In this document: positions 33,228 to 44,158 of the stretch, in pieces
Layout: each line of letters starts with the position of its first letter
How positions within the stretch are numbered: position 1 is the stretch's first letter
Assembly: GCA_902651635.1 (NCBI GenBank)
Contig: CACRSC010000068.1
Span: 292,943-356,942, forward strand
Direction of reading: 5' to 3'
Origin: Mastigamoeba balamuthi
Taxonomy: Eukaryota; Evosea; Mastigamoebida; Mastigamoebidae
Length of the DNA stretch: 64,000 nt
Made by a program: the position numbers and the translations under genes
The notes under the pieces: generated by a model
What the model was told of the DNA's origin: nothing
Seen by the model: only the letters and a program-made list of their open reading frames with translations
The model's database searches: none

Positions 33228-34206
33228 TCACAGGAACATGCCGGAGAAGTAGTCGTCAAAGTCGTCGTCGCGGGTCTTCTCCGCCGTCGGCTGCTTCTTC
33301 CACTCGTCGCCCGTCGCCTGCTTGACCTCGCTGCGCGGTGGTGCCTCTGGCGCCTCGGCCTCCTCGGCCTTTGGCACGACGGGGGCTGCTGCCGCCGCTG
33401 CCTGTGCTGTTTCTGCCGCGCACCTGACGGGCTCTCCTGCTTCGGCTTGGCCTGCGGGCGCGGGGTCCTGGGCGCGCTGCGGGGATTCTGTGCGCTTGGC
33501 TTTGGCGTGCGGGGCCTCGCGGCTTGAGTCTACATGGTCTCGCTTGGCGTGCCGCCTGGAGCTCCGGTAGAGCAGCTTCTCGGCGCAGGCGGGGCACACG
33601 CGGAACTTGACGAGGGCCTGCTTGCGCTCGCCGGCCTCCTTGTAGCAGAAGTCCACCTCGTAGCTCTTCAGGCCCTCCTGGGCCTCGCACCCCTTGGCCC
33701 CGCAGACGAACTGGCCCTTGCCAGACACCACCTCCTTCTCCGTCCTCCACCTCAGTCCCACCTGCGCTCGCAGGTCTCAGAACGCTGCTGCGTCACCGGT
33801 GACGTCGGCGGTTACGTGTCCAGTGTCATAGCGCGAGAGGTCGCCGATGCAGTACTCGCGAAACAGCTTGTCGTAGTAGCGCTTCGCGAGGCGCTTCTCC
33901 CACGAAGACCCGTCGTCGTCGTCCTCCGTCCGTATGAATCTGTGCGAGTCGCGATGACGTCAGACACATACGGTACTCGCCGTGCTGCGCACGCCAGCGC
34001 GGACGCGTAAACGGCGCATATATGACGTCAAAACGACGGCGTGGAGCGGCGCGCCTGTAGTTGTCGCGGAGCACGTCAAAGTCCGTGCGGCCCGGCGCAG
34101 ACGGCGCAGCGAGCGCGCTGGGGCCTCCGTACCACCGCACGTAGTCGCGCACGTACTTCTGGTGCCTCTGCCAGGCGTTGGCGTACCTGTCCTCGGGCAA
34201 GCTCAT
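33228..34206 (-). CDS. FRA10AC1: FRA10AC1 family protein
   Basis: Three exons (34206-34055, 33939-33816, 33761-33228) join to 269 residues. Family signatures are AWQRHQKYVRDYV at the N-terminus, YDKLFREYCIGDLSRY in exon 2, and GLRWRTEKEVVSGKGQF, SYEVDFCYKEAGE and ALVKFRVCPACAEKL in exon 3. FRA10AC1 is a conserved nuclear protein linked to the late spliceosome in humans. The C-terminal about 100 residues are low-complexity Ala/Pro/Glu and end DDDFDDYFSGMFL. Intron 1 (34054-33940) starts with GCGCGC, so it is a GC-AG intron; conserved sequence on both sides supports it. Confidence 0.92.
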
Positions 34207-34488
34207 CAGCGCAGAGACACTTCTGCTAGATCAGAGAATCTAAAGATATTTTCCACCACGAATATCTCGCTCTGACAGCTCTGACGACTGGGTCTACACA
34301 ACCGTGCTTGTGGCTCTGGGTACTTTCTGTTCCCAGAAGCAGTCAGTAAATCAGAGATGGTCAGTTGTCGTTGGTGAGTTCGTTCGCTCTCAACAGCAGT
34401 CGCGTTTTATGATGACCGGATGCGCTTATTGCACGATTCCCTGCAGAGAGTGAGTCTGCATCATGCTTGCAGTGCTTGCGTGCTGCGG

Positions 34489-36513
34489 TCAGCGTGCCAG
34501 AGTGCGCTGGGCGAGCCACTGCGAGAGCTTGGGGTCCTGGGAGCTCTGCGCCCACTCGATGCTCGCGTGCAGTGGGACCGCGCCCTGCGCTGCTGCCGCC
34601 CTCTTCCTCGCCGCTGGGCCTGCGACTGCCTGCCCCGCGAGCCTCTCCCGCAGCACACAGGCCACCCTGACCCCGTTCTCCGCGGCCTCTGCGCGCAGCG
34701 CCTCGAGAGACGCCCTGCGCGAGGGCAGCGGCGCGCTTTCGTCGAGGGCGTCGACGAGCGCCACGAAGAGCACGGCGCTCGCCCCGAACACCTCCGCGAG
34801 CACCGCGCACGCGCCGCGGACAGCGCCCGCGTCGAGGCTGCCCAGGACCTGCCCCGTGCGCTCGCAGATGTCCGACGCGTCGCTGCACGGGGGCACCGCG
34901 TCGGCGACCATCTGCAGCGGCCTCGCGGTCGTCCAGTCGACCGTCCGACGCCTGCTCGCCAGGTCCCCGCGCCCGAAGCCCGCCCACGTGGCCTCGAACG
35001 CCCCCAGCAGCAGCAGGCAGCACTCCAGCGCGGGGCCCTCGGCGAGCTGCGCGCCACTGGCAGCGGCGATCCTGCGGAGCTGCTCGCCGGCGACGCCCAG
35101 CGAGCCCGTGATGCCCAGAGGGCCCAGGACCCGGCGGTGGAACGCCCACGCGCGCGCAGCGAAGGCGGGGTACGAGCTGCGCGACCCGGGGCGGCCCGTC
35201 CAGAGCGCCTCCGAGGTGGCGAGCAGCGCGGGCCACGCGCGCGAGTCGAACGTGTGGCGGTCGACGAGCTCTGTCCACAGGCAGGCCTCGCCGCCGAGCC
35301 CGCCCGCGTCCTCCTTGGGGCAGCAGTAGTAGTACTCGAGGCCGCTGCAGTGGTCCAGGTAGCGCCCGTGCGACTGCACCCACGGCCCTGCGCGCGCGGC
35401 CGCCGGCAGCGGCGACTTGGCGGGCGAGTGCCAGCGCTGCACGACAAACTTGGAGGAGAGCAGCTCGCGGACGCTCGGGTCGTCGACGAGCGCCAGGTCG
35501 TCCCAGACGACCGCGCGCTTGAACAGCGACGCGCAGCGCGAGAGGAACGAGCAGGCCCCGGCGAGCGCCGAGGGGCTGGAGGCCAGCCGGGTCTCGTCGG
35601 CGCCGAGGTGCACGCACTCGTCGCCGAAGACGTCGCGGACGTGCGCGAGGACCCTGCCGACGACGCCCCAGCACTCGTTGGGCCTCCGCGCGACGTCGAG
35701 CGCCATGGAGAACACGCCGAAGCGCTGCTGGAGCCCCGCGGGCCTCGCGTTGCTCCTGCGCGGCGCCGCAAGCTGCGGGAAGGCCTCGAGCAGCGCGCAG
35801 CAGTGGCCGGGCATGTCGACCTCGGGGACCACGCGGACGCCCCGCGCGGCGCAGTAGGCCACGAGGCCGCGGAGCTCGTCGGGCGAGTACGAGAGGCCGT
35901 CGGGGGCGCCGCGCTGGTGCAGCAGCGGGAGCCCCGGGACCTGCAGGCGCCACGCCTGGTCGTCGGTGAGGTGCAGGTGCAGCACGTTGAGCTTGCACGC
36001 CGACATGGCGTCGACGGTGCGCTCGATGAGCCCCAGGGGCAGCCAGTGGCGGCAGGGGTCCACCAGCAGGCCGCGCCAGGGGTGCGCAGGCGCGTCCTCG
36101 ACGCTGGCGGGGCACGGCAGCGCCCACTTGCCGTCGTCGCTGCGCTCGAGCAGGCGCAGCAGAGTCTGCGCGGCCCACACGAGCCCCACGGGCGACCCCG
36201 ACGACGCACAGACGTGGCCGCGCTCGTCGACGTCGACGGCGTACGACTCGCTCTGGTCCCACAGAGAGGGCGGGGTGTCGCCAGTCGACGTGCAGACGAG
36301 CTCGACGTCTGCTGCAGCGTCGGAGTTGCTGCGGTGCTGCTCGCAGCGCACTGCCCCGGACGTGAGGAGCTCGAGGCCGCGGCAGAGCACGTCCAGCGCG
36401 CTGGGACCGGTGGGGCCGGTGGTCGACACGGTCACGATGGGCGGCAGCTCCCACGCGGAAGGCCCCGCTGCGATCCGCCGTGGCTGCGGCACGAGCACCG
36501 AATCCTGTTTCAT
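34489..36513 (-). CDS. GH20 beta-N-acetylhexosaminidase
   Basis: A single-exon gene of 674 residues. The N-terminal about 145 residues fit the accessory GH20b domain. The catalytic barrel begins near WRGLLVDPCRHWLPL, includes KLNVLHLHLTDDQAWRLQ and VRVVPEVDMPGHC, and carries HLGADE at about residues 302-307, where Asp306 and Glu307 are the catalytic pair of the family. GGEACLWTELVD is the conserved substrate-pocket strand. The enzyme would remove terminal GlcNAc or GalNAc from glycans or chitin fragments. No signal peptide is obvious at this ATG, so secretion or lysosomal delivery is not shown. The C-terminal about 150 residues are Ala/Arg-rich helical sequence without a clear family. Lack of introns is unusual next to its neighbours. 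Confidence 0.92.
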   Translation of the reverse strand: MKQDSVLVPQPRRIAAGPSAWELPPIVTVSTTGPTGPSALDVLCRGLELLTSGAVRCEQHRSNSDAAADVELVCTSTGDTPPSLWDQSESYAVDVDERGHVCASSGSPVGLVWAAQTLLRLLERSDDGKWALPCPASVEDAPAHPWRGLLVDPCRHWLPLGLIERTVDAMSACKLNVLHLHLTDDQAWRLQVPGLPLLHQRGAPDGLSYSPDELRGLVAYCAARGVRVVPEVDMPGHCCALLEAFPQLAAPRRSNARPAGLQQRFGVFSMALDVARRPNECWGVVGRVLAHVRDVFGDECVHLGADETRLASSPSALAGACSFLSRCASLFKRAVVWDDLALVDDPSVRELLSSKFVVQRWHSPAKSPLPAAARAGPWVQSHGRYLDHCSGLEYYYCCPKEDAGGLGGEACLWTELVDRHTFDSRAWPALLATSEALWTGRPGSRSSYPAFAARAWAFHRRVLGPLGITGSLGVAGEQLRRIAAASGAQLAEGPALECCLLLLGAFEATWAGFGRGDLASRRRTVDWTTARPLQMVADAVPPCSDASDICERTGQVLGSLDAGAVRGACAVLAEVFGASAVLFVALVDALDESAPLPSRRASLEALRAEAAENGVRVACVLRERLAGQAVAGPAARKRAAAAQGAVPLHASIEWAQSSQDPKLSQWLAQRTLAR

Positions 36514-36835
36514 TCAATAACGAAGATGCACTGTTGATCAACAACTGACCGGTCTTATCAATCGCACCCGGCGAGAACGGGTCTCTCGCAGTCGCAAGCG
36601 CGGTGTTCTGAGGTTCTCGTGGGTCGCCCCCGGTGCTCCACCGGTTTGCAGCAACCGATGCCGGTCAGTTTCGCCACCAGTCTGAAAACCGAGTAAAACT
36701 ACGCTACGCGGCGATCAAAAGCGGCACTCAGGGCCGCGTACGACCAGTCGTGAGGAGGAATAAACCTGGGGCCTCTGCTGTGTTGTGGGACTGGGGGGCA
36801 GTGCAACAACGTCGGCCGTGCTGGTGCGCTGGGGG
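36514..36835. other. Intergenic region
   Basis: This holds the 5' flank of the hexosaminidase gene and the 3' flank of the SPRY gene, both on the minus strand. No further coding or RNA signal was seen. Confidence 0.4.
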
Positions 36836-38316
36836 TCACTCGTAGTCGTCGGGGACGGAGAAGCCGACGCGGGTGATGGCGACCTCGTCGTCGACCATGT
36901 CCAGCATGCAGAAGATCCTGTACCCCGGGGGCACTGGCGGTGGCAGCGGCGCCGTGGGCAAGTTGCACGCGACGGCCCTGCCGTTCCTGTACCACGTGAC
37001 CTGCGCACGCACAGCCGAGCGCTGTCAGCCCGGCCCCCCGCTACCAGCCCGAGTGCCCCGCAGACCTTGCGCAGCGAGGCCTCCACGAAGATGCCCACGA
37101 GGTCGCCCCTCGCGAACCCCTTGACCGTGTCTGGTGGCAACGCGCCCAGTGAGCGGGGCGGGGAAGCAACGGGGCGGCAGCGGTGGCGCACCGATGCGGC
37201 CCACGCTGCCGAGCTGCACGGCGGGCATCGAAGTCGAGCGCCCCGAGCGCGAGTACGACCACACCAGCGGGTGCTTGAGGTTCTCCCACCCTGTTTGGCG
37301 TAGCGCGCGCACTGGGCGTCACTCGGTGTCCCCTACGTGCATAGCTGTGCGCGCAGCGGCGGTCTGCGTCCGCGCACGCGGCAGTCGCGTGTGGGCGAGC
37401 GAGTGGCCATGCACGCGGCACGCATGCACACATCCTCGCGCGTGCACGCGTGCGTGCCAGCGTGCGGGCAAACTCATGCGAGGCCGCACAGGGCACACGC
37501 GAGCATTCGGGCAACACTCCAAGTGCGTGCGTGCGTGCCGCTGTGCGCGCACTGGCGGCCCTGCGTGCTGGTCGCACATTCAAGTGCGAGCGAGTGGCAG
37601 TCGATGGGGCGCGTGGGAGGGAGCGCACCGCTGAGGCGGGCGACAGCGGCGTCGGGCGAGACGCCCACGGAGCACTCGTCCTGCGACCGCACGACCCAGA
37701 ACTCCACAAACGCCCGCGACCCGGGCACCACCGGCGCGTGCACCAGCACGTTGTTCGAGTCCCGCGCGTCGCCCGCCTTGCGCACCAGCGACGCCGCGCC
37801 CGCCGGCCCCTCGGACGCCCGCACGTCTGCCGCGCGCCTCCCCGCCGTCGCCGTCGTCGCCCCCGCGGGCGCGTCAAACACCGCCAGCCGCAGCACGCGC
37901 GACACGGCGCCCCGCCAGCTCGCCGCCGGCAGCCCCGCGGGGGCCGGGGAGGGTCCGGGGCGCGTCAGCGGGGCGCGGGCGGCGGCGTCGAGGGAGAGCG
38001 CCAGCAGCGAGGGGTCGAGCGGGGCGCCCGGCCAGCGCGACTGCGCCAGCGCCGCGTACGCGCGCTCGACGGCGGCGCGGCACGCGCGCGAGGCCAGGGC
38101 GAGGGAGAGGCCCGCGCGGCGCGCCCAGTTGGCGCCGAGGGTGCGGCGCGTCTCGGAGCGCGCGAGCGCCACGTCGGCGGTGGCGAGGGAGCGCGCGATG
38201 TCCTCGAGGACGCAGTCCAAGTGGGGGAACTCGGGCGCGGGGCTGCGGGCGGCGCGCGGAGGGTCGCCGCTGGTGGCGGGCGCGGGGGAAGGGTCCGGGG
38301 GCGGGCAGGGCAGCAT
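36836..38316 (-). CDS. SPRY domain-like protein
   Basis: Four exons (38316-37629, 37290-37192, 37130-37066, 37000-36836) join to 338 residues; the lengths sum to whole codons. The first half is Ala/Pro/Arg-rich and partly helical. The second half resembles a SPRY fold: FVEFWVVRSQDECSVGVSP, LVWSYSRSG, KGFARGDLVGIFVEA and VTWYRNGRAVACNLP correspond to the usual SVGV, W-Y, GDxIGxxxD and FxxNG strands. SPRY domains bind peptides or proteins; the partner is unknown. Intron 1 (338 nt) is rich in GTGCG runs. A tRNA-Ile lies immediately upstream. Confidence 0.7.
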
Positions 38317-38372
38317 GGCCGGGCGGGTACACGCGAGCTGTTGTGGTGGGGTGGGCAAAAAAGTGCAAAAGA

Positions 38373-38445
38373 TGGTGCTTCCAGGGATCGAACCTGGGAC
38401 CTTCGCGTTATCAGCACGACGCGCTACCGACTACGCTAAAGCACC
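38373..38445 (-). tRNA. tRNA-Ile (GAT anticodon), copy 1
   Basis: A 73-nt cloverleaf with acceptor stem GGTGCTT/AAGCACC, anticodon loop CTGATAA giving GAU, and T arm CCAGGTTCGATCCCTGG. The body is close to eukaryotic tRNA-Ile, where AAU is usual. No intron. Confidence 0.92.
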
Positions 38446-38588
38446 ATTTCACAATGACGGACGGCGACGTTCCCCTGGTCAACGGCTGCTTGTGGCGCAA
38501 GATACTTCCGGATTCATCGTGGGCGAATCAAGCGGTGCGGCTCATTTGTGCTTTGTGCCGCAGCGCGCGCGCGCGTTAACCGCGAGAA

Positions 38589-40148
38589 ATGACGGAGCCG
38601 CTCTGGGTGTCGGTGTCGCAGTCGCCCGTCTGCAGCATAATCGTCGCGTCGTGCGTCGGTATCTGGCTCACGGCCAAGAACTACAACCTCAACTACGAGC
38701 ACCTCGGCTTCAGCGTCCAGAGCACGCCCCCCCCGCCGCCTCTCGCGTCGCTCTCACCCGGTTCTGACGGTTCTCGCACGCCTGTGGCCAGCGTGCTGGA
38801 ACAACGGCGAGTACTGGAGGGTCTTCTCGGCGTCGATGACGCACATCGACCTGCTGCATCTCGCGTTCAACATGAGCTCACTCTGGTCGCTCAGGTTCCT
38901 CGAGACTGTGCGCTTTTCCCTGCCACAGAACTCCCCCTCCCTTCCCCTGACGAGACCGCCCACTCGCATCTGCTTGTGACGTGGCGCGAGCCGACGCGGG
39001 GGAAGCGGTGGGATTTGGCCGTTTGGGGAGTTTTCCCGCTGTTGATAATCTGTTGATTTTCCCCCATCGCGCAGCTCTACGGGCCCGTCTGGTATCTGAG
39101 GGTCTCGTTCTTCCTGCTCGTGCTGAGCGTGGCCATGACGCTTGTCGTCTACAAATACGTGCTGCCTCGCATGGGCTTCGAGAGCTCGCTGCAGACCTTC
39201 AGCGTCGGGTACTCTTGGTGCGCTTCTCGCCCCTCGTAAACGCTTCTGCTTATGTCCCTCGCTCGCTCCGCCCCTTACGATCACGCATACGATCGCATCT
39301 CATCGTGCGATCCCGCGTGGCCTGCCTGCGCTCCCAGCGTTGTGTTTGGCCTGATGACGCTGGCGCACCAGATCACAGGGAGATCGAAAGTGAGCTTTCT
39401 GGGGTTCTCGATCCCCCTCAGCCTGATGCCCTTTGGCGCCCTGCTCCTCACGCAGCTGCTCGTGCCCAACGCCAGTCTCACTGTGCGTTGCCCCGCCACA
39501 CCCCCTCCCTGCGCTGTGCCGGTGCTTTCCGCGGGGTTTTCAGCGGCAGCGGCAGCATCAATTGAAATATTTGGCGCGTTTTGCTCGATTTTTGCTTCCC
39601 ACAGAACAACCCCGGTGTTCAAAAATGCGTGAGGGAGGCCCCCAGTTTTGCTCTCGTCGGAAACAGACGAGTTTTGAAACGGATTTTCGGTGTGTTGCGA
39701 TGGCGCTTCCATTGATTGCACGGCCGCTGTTCTCAGGGCCATCTGTCGGGGATTGTGCTGGGATACCTGATGTCGTGGGGGCTGCTGCGCCTGCTCGACA
39801 CGAGCGTCTTCTTCGCGGCGCTGTTCTGGTCCGCCGTCGTCGTCGTGCTGAGCCTCAAGATGACGACGGCGCTGCCCATGAGATGGCTGCAGCTCTCCGC
39901 CCCGGGCGAGGACCTCCGCGAAGTCCGCATAGAGAACGGGTGCGCGCCTGTTTTCTGCCCTCGCGTTTCTGACCGGTTTTCCAAGTGTGATCCGAACCGT
40001 TGCTCCCTCGGGCCATTGACGGATGACCCCCTCCCCCACGCACGCTCTTCCGCCGCCCCCACTCCCAGTGGCAGAACCCACCAAACAACGCCGTGTCTTT
40101 TGCTGTGCAACATCGTTGAACACCGCCGTTTGCGGTGGAAACAGATAA
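38589..40148 (+). CDS. Rhomboid intramembrane serine protease (RHBDD1/Rbd2-like)
   Basis: Exons start at the ATG at 38589 and include 38792-38907, 39075-39217, 39338-39482 and 39737-39939. The protein is a six-helix-type membrane protein: a first helix (CSIIVASCVGIWLTA), the EYWRVFSASMTHIDLLHLAF loop, GYSCVVFGLM with the nucleophile serine on helix 4, and GHLSGIVLGYL with the catalytic histidine on helix 6. Both catalytic residues are kept, so it should be active, cutting membrane helices. The intron after exon 1 has no usable GT donor in phase; a GC donor near 38706 fits. The intron before the GHLSG exon is 254 nt. The last exon is uncertain: splicing to 40145 would end the protein at once, while other acceptors add a few residues. 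Confidence 0.85.
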
Positions 40149-40538
40149 AAGGCGGAGGAAAAATGCGTGAAGGGTGAAGCTCTTCGCGCTGCAGGGCCGC
40201 CCCGAAAACGCCTCGCGTCTCACCGCGTCCTCCGCTCCCCCGGGCGCCGCTACGTATGCCGGCGGCCGGCCCCGCCCCCGGGTTCTGTTTCGGCGTCGAT
40301 TCAGGGCATCAAATGCGTACTCCGCGCCCCCCGCCGCACAGTGAACGTTTTTGCGTTTTTTCCGTGCCTGAAACCCGTATCAACAGTCTCAGACCTAACG
40401 TTGTGCTCGCTCAGCAGTGCGGCCCCCACTGTCCCCTCTCTCCCCCTGGGACCCAAAATCCCCCCGCAGCGCAGCAGCACCCGCAGGCCGCCCCGCCCCG
40501 GGGGAAGGTTGCCGCGTGCCCTGCTGGCCCTGTTCCGC

Positions 40539-42512
40539 ATGGGCTCTACGCACTCGAGCGCCTCGCCCGGCATTTCCACAGGCCCCGCGCCCTCTGCCGT
40601 CAGCCCCGACACCATCGACCTCCTCCTCGCTGTAAATCGTCACCAAACACAACACAACACGCACCTGGGAGAGTTCCCAACGGTTTTCCTCCGTCAAACC
40701 CGCACCCAACCCCGCCGCTCTCTCTCTCCCTCTCTCCCACCCCAGGCGTGCGAGGCGGGGGACGAGGGGGCAGTGCGCGAGCTGCTGCCGAGGGTGGGAG
40801 GGGCGGGGGCGCTAGTGGGGCTGCGGGGGTTCGGGCCCGACAGCGCGCTGCACCTGGCGGCCAAGCACGGCCACGCGGCCGCCGCCCGCGCGCTGCTCGA
40901 GGGCCCGCACGCGCTCTCCCTCGCGCGCGAGCGCGACGCCGAGGGCCTGACGCCGCTCGAGGTCGCGCTGCGCTCGGGCGCCACGGACGTCTGCGAGGCC
41001 ATCGTCTGCGCCGCCCCGCAGCTCGCCGACGACGTGGCCGCCGTCGGCGCGGCGGCGCGCGGCGACGCGCGTACCGTCCGCGCGCTGCTGGCGCACGGCG
41101 CGCCGGCGTCGGCCGCCGCGCTCGAGGCCGCCGCGCGCGCGCCGTCGGAGGAGTGCGTCGTCGAGCTGCTGGCCTCGGGCGCGGCGCCCGGCAAGCGCGC
41201 GCTGCTGGGCGCCTGCGAGGCCCCGCGCGGGGCGGCGGTCGTCCGCCGCCTGCTGGCCGCCGGCGCCCCGGCGGGCCGCAAGGGCCGCGCGTTCGCCCGC
41301 GCGTGCTCCAACGTGCACTGCGCGGCCGAGTCGCTCGAGATGGTCCGCGAGCTCGTCGCCGCCGGCGCCGACGTGGCGGGCCCCGGCGCGCGCTACGCGC
41401 TCTACCAGCTCTACACGCCGCGCTGCAGCGCGCGCGGGCTGTCGCCGCAGGCCGCCGAGGCCGCGCGCGTGCTGCTCGACGCCGGCGTCGACCCCAACGC
41501 CGACGGCGGCGAGTTCTGCGGGCAGTGCCGCGCGGTCGAGCCGCTCGCGCGGGCGTCGGGCGCCGTCGCGCTCGAGGCGCTGGCGTACCTCCTGCGCCGC
41601 GGGGCCGCGCCCACGCCCGAGAGCCTCGTGGCGGCCGTCCGCGCGGGCAACGAGGGGTCGGCGCGCGCGCTGCTGCAGGCCGGCGCCGAGACGGCGCTGC
41701 GGACGATACCCAAGTCGGTCGGCGGCGAGGCCCGCGAGACGTCGGCGCTGGCAGAGGCCTGCCGCGACCGCCGCCACCACCGCCTGGCGCTCGCGATGCT
41801 CGACGCCGGCGCGCGCCTGCCGCCCGAGTCGGCCGACGACTGGGGCTCGCGCGCGGTCGTCGACGTGGCGGCCACCGACGGCGCGGGCGAGCGCTGGACC
41901 GTCGACCTGCTGCTGCGCCTCGTCGCCCAGCGCCCGGGCTGCCTGCGGTCCCCGCGCAGGGCCTACTGCCAGGTCCTCCGCCACGCCGCGCTGCCGCTGC
42001 AGGCCGCCGCCGAGGGCGCCTGCGCAGACAACGCGCGCGCGCTCGTGCGGGCCGGCGCGGACCTCGAGCTCGAGTGCTCCTACGAGCCGTTCCCGCCCGC
42101 GGCCGCGTGCACCGCGCTGGGCATCGCGCTCAAGAACGCCGCCGCCGCGCTGTCGCGGACGAGGGGCCCGAGCTCGCGGGGCTCCGCCTACGCGCGCGTG
42201 GCCGCGGCGCTCGTCGAGGGCGGCGCGCGCGTGCGCGAGGGCACAGAGGGCTACTGGGCCGCGGCGCTGGGCGGGTTCCCGTGCGTGCAGAGCGCCGTCG
42301 TCAAGCGCGAGTGGAGGGCCGTCGCGGGCGCTGTGCTCTACGCGCACGCGGTGGCCGTGCGAGAGGAGGCCGGGCCGCTGCAGGAGGTCCCGCTGCCCGT
42401 CGTGCGCCAGGTGCTGGCGGTGCTGCTCGACCACATGCGCAGGGAGGCGGCCCCCGCGGCGCGCCCGGCCAACGCGCTGACGCTGGCGCGCAAGTCCAAG
42501 TCTGTGCTATAG
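40539..42512 (+). CDS. Ankyrin-repeat protein with N-myristoylation-type start
   Basis: Two exons (40539-40631 and 40746-42512), 619 residues. The start MGSTHSSAS has Gly2 and a Ser at position 6, the pattern of an N-myristoylation signal, suggesting membrane attachment. From the second exon about 12-14 degenerate ankyrin repeats follow (for example DSALHLAAKHGHAAAARALLE and GLTPLEVALRSGATDVCEAI), very Ala/Arg-rich and strongly GC-biased. No catalytic domain or membrane helix follows. The in-frame open region upstream of 40539 lacks similarity and was not included. A long open frame in another phase across the same stretch is a composition artefact. Confidence 0.85.
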   Translation: MGSTHSSASPGISTGPAPSAVSPDTIDLLLAVNRHQTQHNTHLGEFPTVFLRQTRTQPRRSLSPSLPPQACEAGDEGAVRELLPRVGGAGALVGLRGFGPDSALHLAAKHGHAAAARALLEGPHALSLARERDAEGLTPLEVALRSGATDVCEAIVCAAPQLADDVAAVGAAARGDARTVRALLAHGAPASAAALEAAARAPSEECVVELLASGAAPGKRALLGACEAPRGAAVVRRLLAAGAPAGRKGRAFARACSNVHCAAESLEMVRELVAAGADVAGPGARYALYQLYTPRCSARGLSPQAAEAARVLLDAGVDPNADGGEFCGQCRAVEPLARASGAVALEALAYLLRRGAAPTPESLVAAVRAGNEGSARALLQAGAETALRTIPKSVGGEARETSALAEACRDRRHHRLALAMLDAGARLPPESADDWGSRAVVDVAATDGAGERWTVDLLLRLVAQRPGCLRSPRRAYCQVLRHAALPLQAAAEGACADNARALVRAGADLELECSYEPFPPAAACTALGIALKNAAAALSRTRGPSSRGSAYARVAAALVEGGARVREGTEGYWAAALGGFPCVQSAVVKREWRAVAGAVLYAHAVAVREEAGPLQEVPLPVVRQVLAVLLDHMRREAAPAARPANALTLARKSKSVL

Positions 42513-42631
42513 GAGGGCAAACTCACGGCGTTTGTGCTCCAAATTACAATTCAATTCAATACGACTACTGCTATGTCCGCCCTCAAGATGCCTCCTCTAC
42601 TGCCACACCGCTTGCGCCACCCGGTCCGCGC

Positions 42632-44158
42632 TCAACACTCCTCCACGAGAAGCCTCTCGAGCTGGTCCCCGATGCACGACACGCTGTCCTCCTCGCTTCC
42701 CTTGAGCAGCGCCTGCGTTGCGTCCGTAACGCCCAGTGTTAGAACGTGGACGTGGTTTTTGCCTGCGTGTTTCCTGGAAATGCCGCACAGTGAACGTGAT
42801 GATCGCGGGGTCCGTGCACAGCGCCGCCCGGAGCTTGGGCAGGATCATCAGGTGCCTCACGATGGCCTTGCCGAGCTCTGCAGGGCGCCCCGAGAGCGCG
42901 TTCGTGAGTCCTGCGCGCCCCAACGCGCGGGGGGGAGCGCGTACCCGTGTTCCTGTCCCCGCGCAGCAGCTGCGACTGCACGAGGTCCCTGTAGTAGTCC
43001 TTGAGCGTCGCCGAGCTCGGGTCGCTGCGGATGTCGTCAAAGAGGGCCTCGAGGCTGTCGGTGTCCTCGGCCGCGGGCTGCCTGTGGCCCGCCGCGCTCT
43101 TGGGCGTCTTGGGCGGCGTGGACTGGCGCGGAGTCCGCGGCTCCTCGATGCGCACGTGCTTGCCGCTCCGCCGCAGCGGGCACTCGGCCGCGGGGGCCGC
43201 GGGGTACGGCAGCAGGCTGCTCCGCATCGTCCCCACGACCGCCGCGCGCGCCACCGCGTTGAACGCGTCGACGTCGGTCTCCTCGACGAGCTCGTCGTCG
43301 TCGATCTTGTAAACAGCGACGCCGCCCTGTCCGCGGTCATGGCGCGTGGGTGGCAGCCTGTTAGAGTCATGCGCGGTCCCGGAAGAGCCGTACCGGCTTC
43401 AGAGCGAACGTGGCGACGAGCGGGGGTCCGCTCCACGTCGTGCGGATGACGACGGTGTGCTCGCCAGGCGGCACGTCGCGGAACCCGCCGAACTCGCCCA
43501 GAGAATCGCCTTGCACGTCGGTTCCGTCGACCGAGACGGTGCAGAACGTCGCCCCGCCGTCGATGACAATGAACCCGCGCAGAGCCGAAGCCGAAGCCGC
43601 CGCTTCCCGAATCGGAAGCTGCGGGAGAACTGTGCACCGCGGCGTTTTCGTCTCGCGGGGCGAATGCGGAAGATCGCCGACCGGGTTCGCCGCGTTTGCA
43701 GTCGCCACGCGGCTACTGAATTCGCGGACGGACCCTATGCTCATCGCCCTGCGCGGCCTCGGGGTCGTCGTCGTCGACGCGGAGCTCGTCGGCGGGCGAG
43801 AACCGGTGGATGAAGACAATGCCGTTCCGCGGGCTGTTTTTGGCTCGCGAGGGACATCCGCTGAATCGTCGAGACCCGACGGGCGCGAGGCAGAGCGCGC
43901 TGTCAGCGGGACCCTCGGGGTGCGAGAGGACTTCATGACGAAGACGTCCTGCTCGAGACGCGGTGTCTCGATGTGGAAGCGGGTCTGCTGCGAGAGGAAC
44001 TTTGGAGCTGCAGACGACGGCGACGACGACGACGACAGCGTCTGCGAAAGCGGCAGCGCGCAGCCGCCGCCGCGCGTCAGACACGGCGCCTGCGAGCGCC
44101 TCGATGTCGACAGGGGAAACTGAGCGGACTCGAACACCTTTAGCGACGACGTTGCCAT
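42632..44158 (-). CDS. Unknown protein with a faint AAR2-like stretch
   Basis: Four exons (44158-43394, 43326-42945, 42910-42789, 42712-42632) join to 449 residues; all phases agree. I do not recognise the family with confidence. The N-terminal about 180 residues are Ser/Thr/Arg-rich and low-complexity. The best ordered part, from GFIVIDGGATFCTVSVDG through FGGFRDVPPGEHTVVIR to GGVAVYKIDDDELVEE, resembles the pattern around the IPPGxH motif of the N-terminal domain of AAR2, a U5 snRNP assembly factor, but the rest does not. A helical C-terminus (LGKAIVRHLMILPKLRAAL, then DQLERLLVEE) follows. Intron 2 is only 34 nt. Confidence 0.6.

Noticed and set aside
34361-36544. Open frames of 727, 705 and 582 residues overlapping the hexosaminidase
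   Set aside because: Arg/Ala/Pro-rich shadows without family resemblance; the GH20 frame carries all catalytic motifs.
40256-42742. An 828-residue open frame overlapping the ankyrin gene in another phase, and a 540-residue one antisense to it
   Set aside because: Extreme Arg/Ala composition with no domain; the ankyrin frame alone has repeats and a proper splice. Very high GC leaves all frames open.
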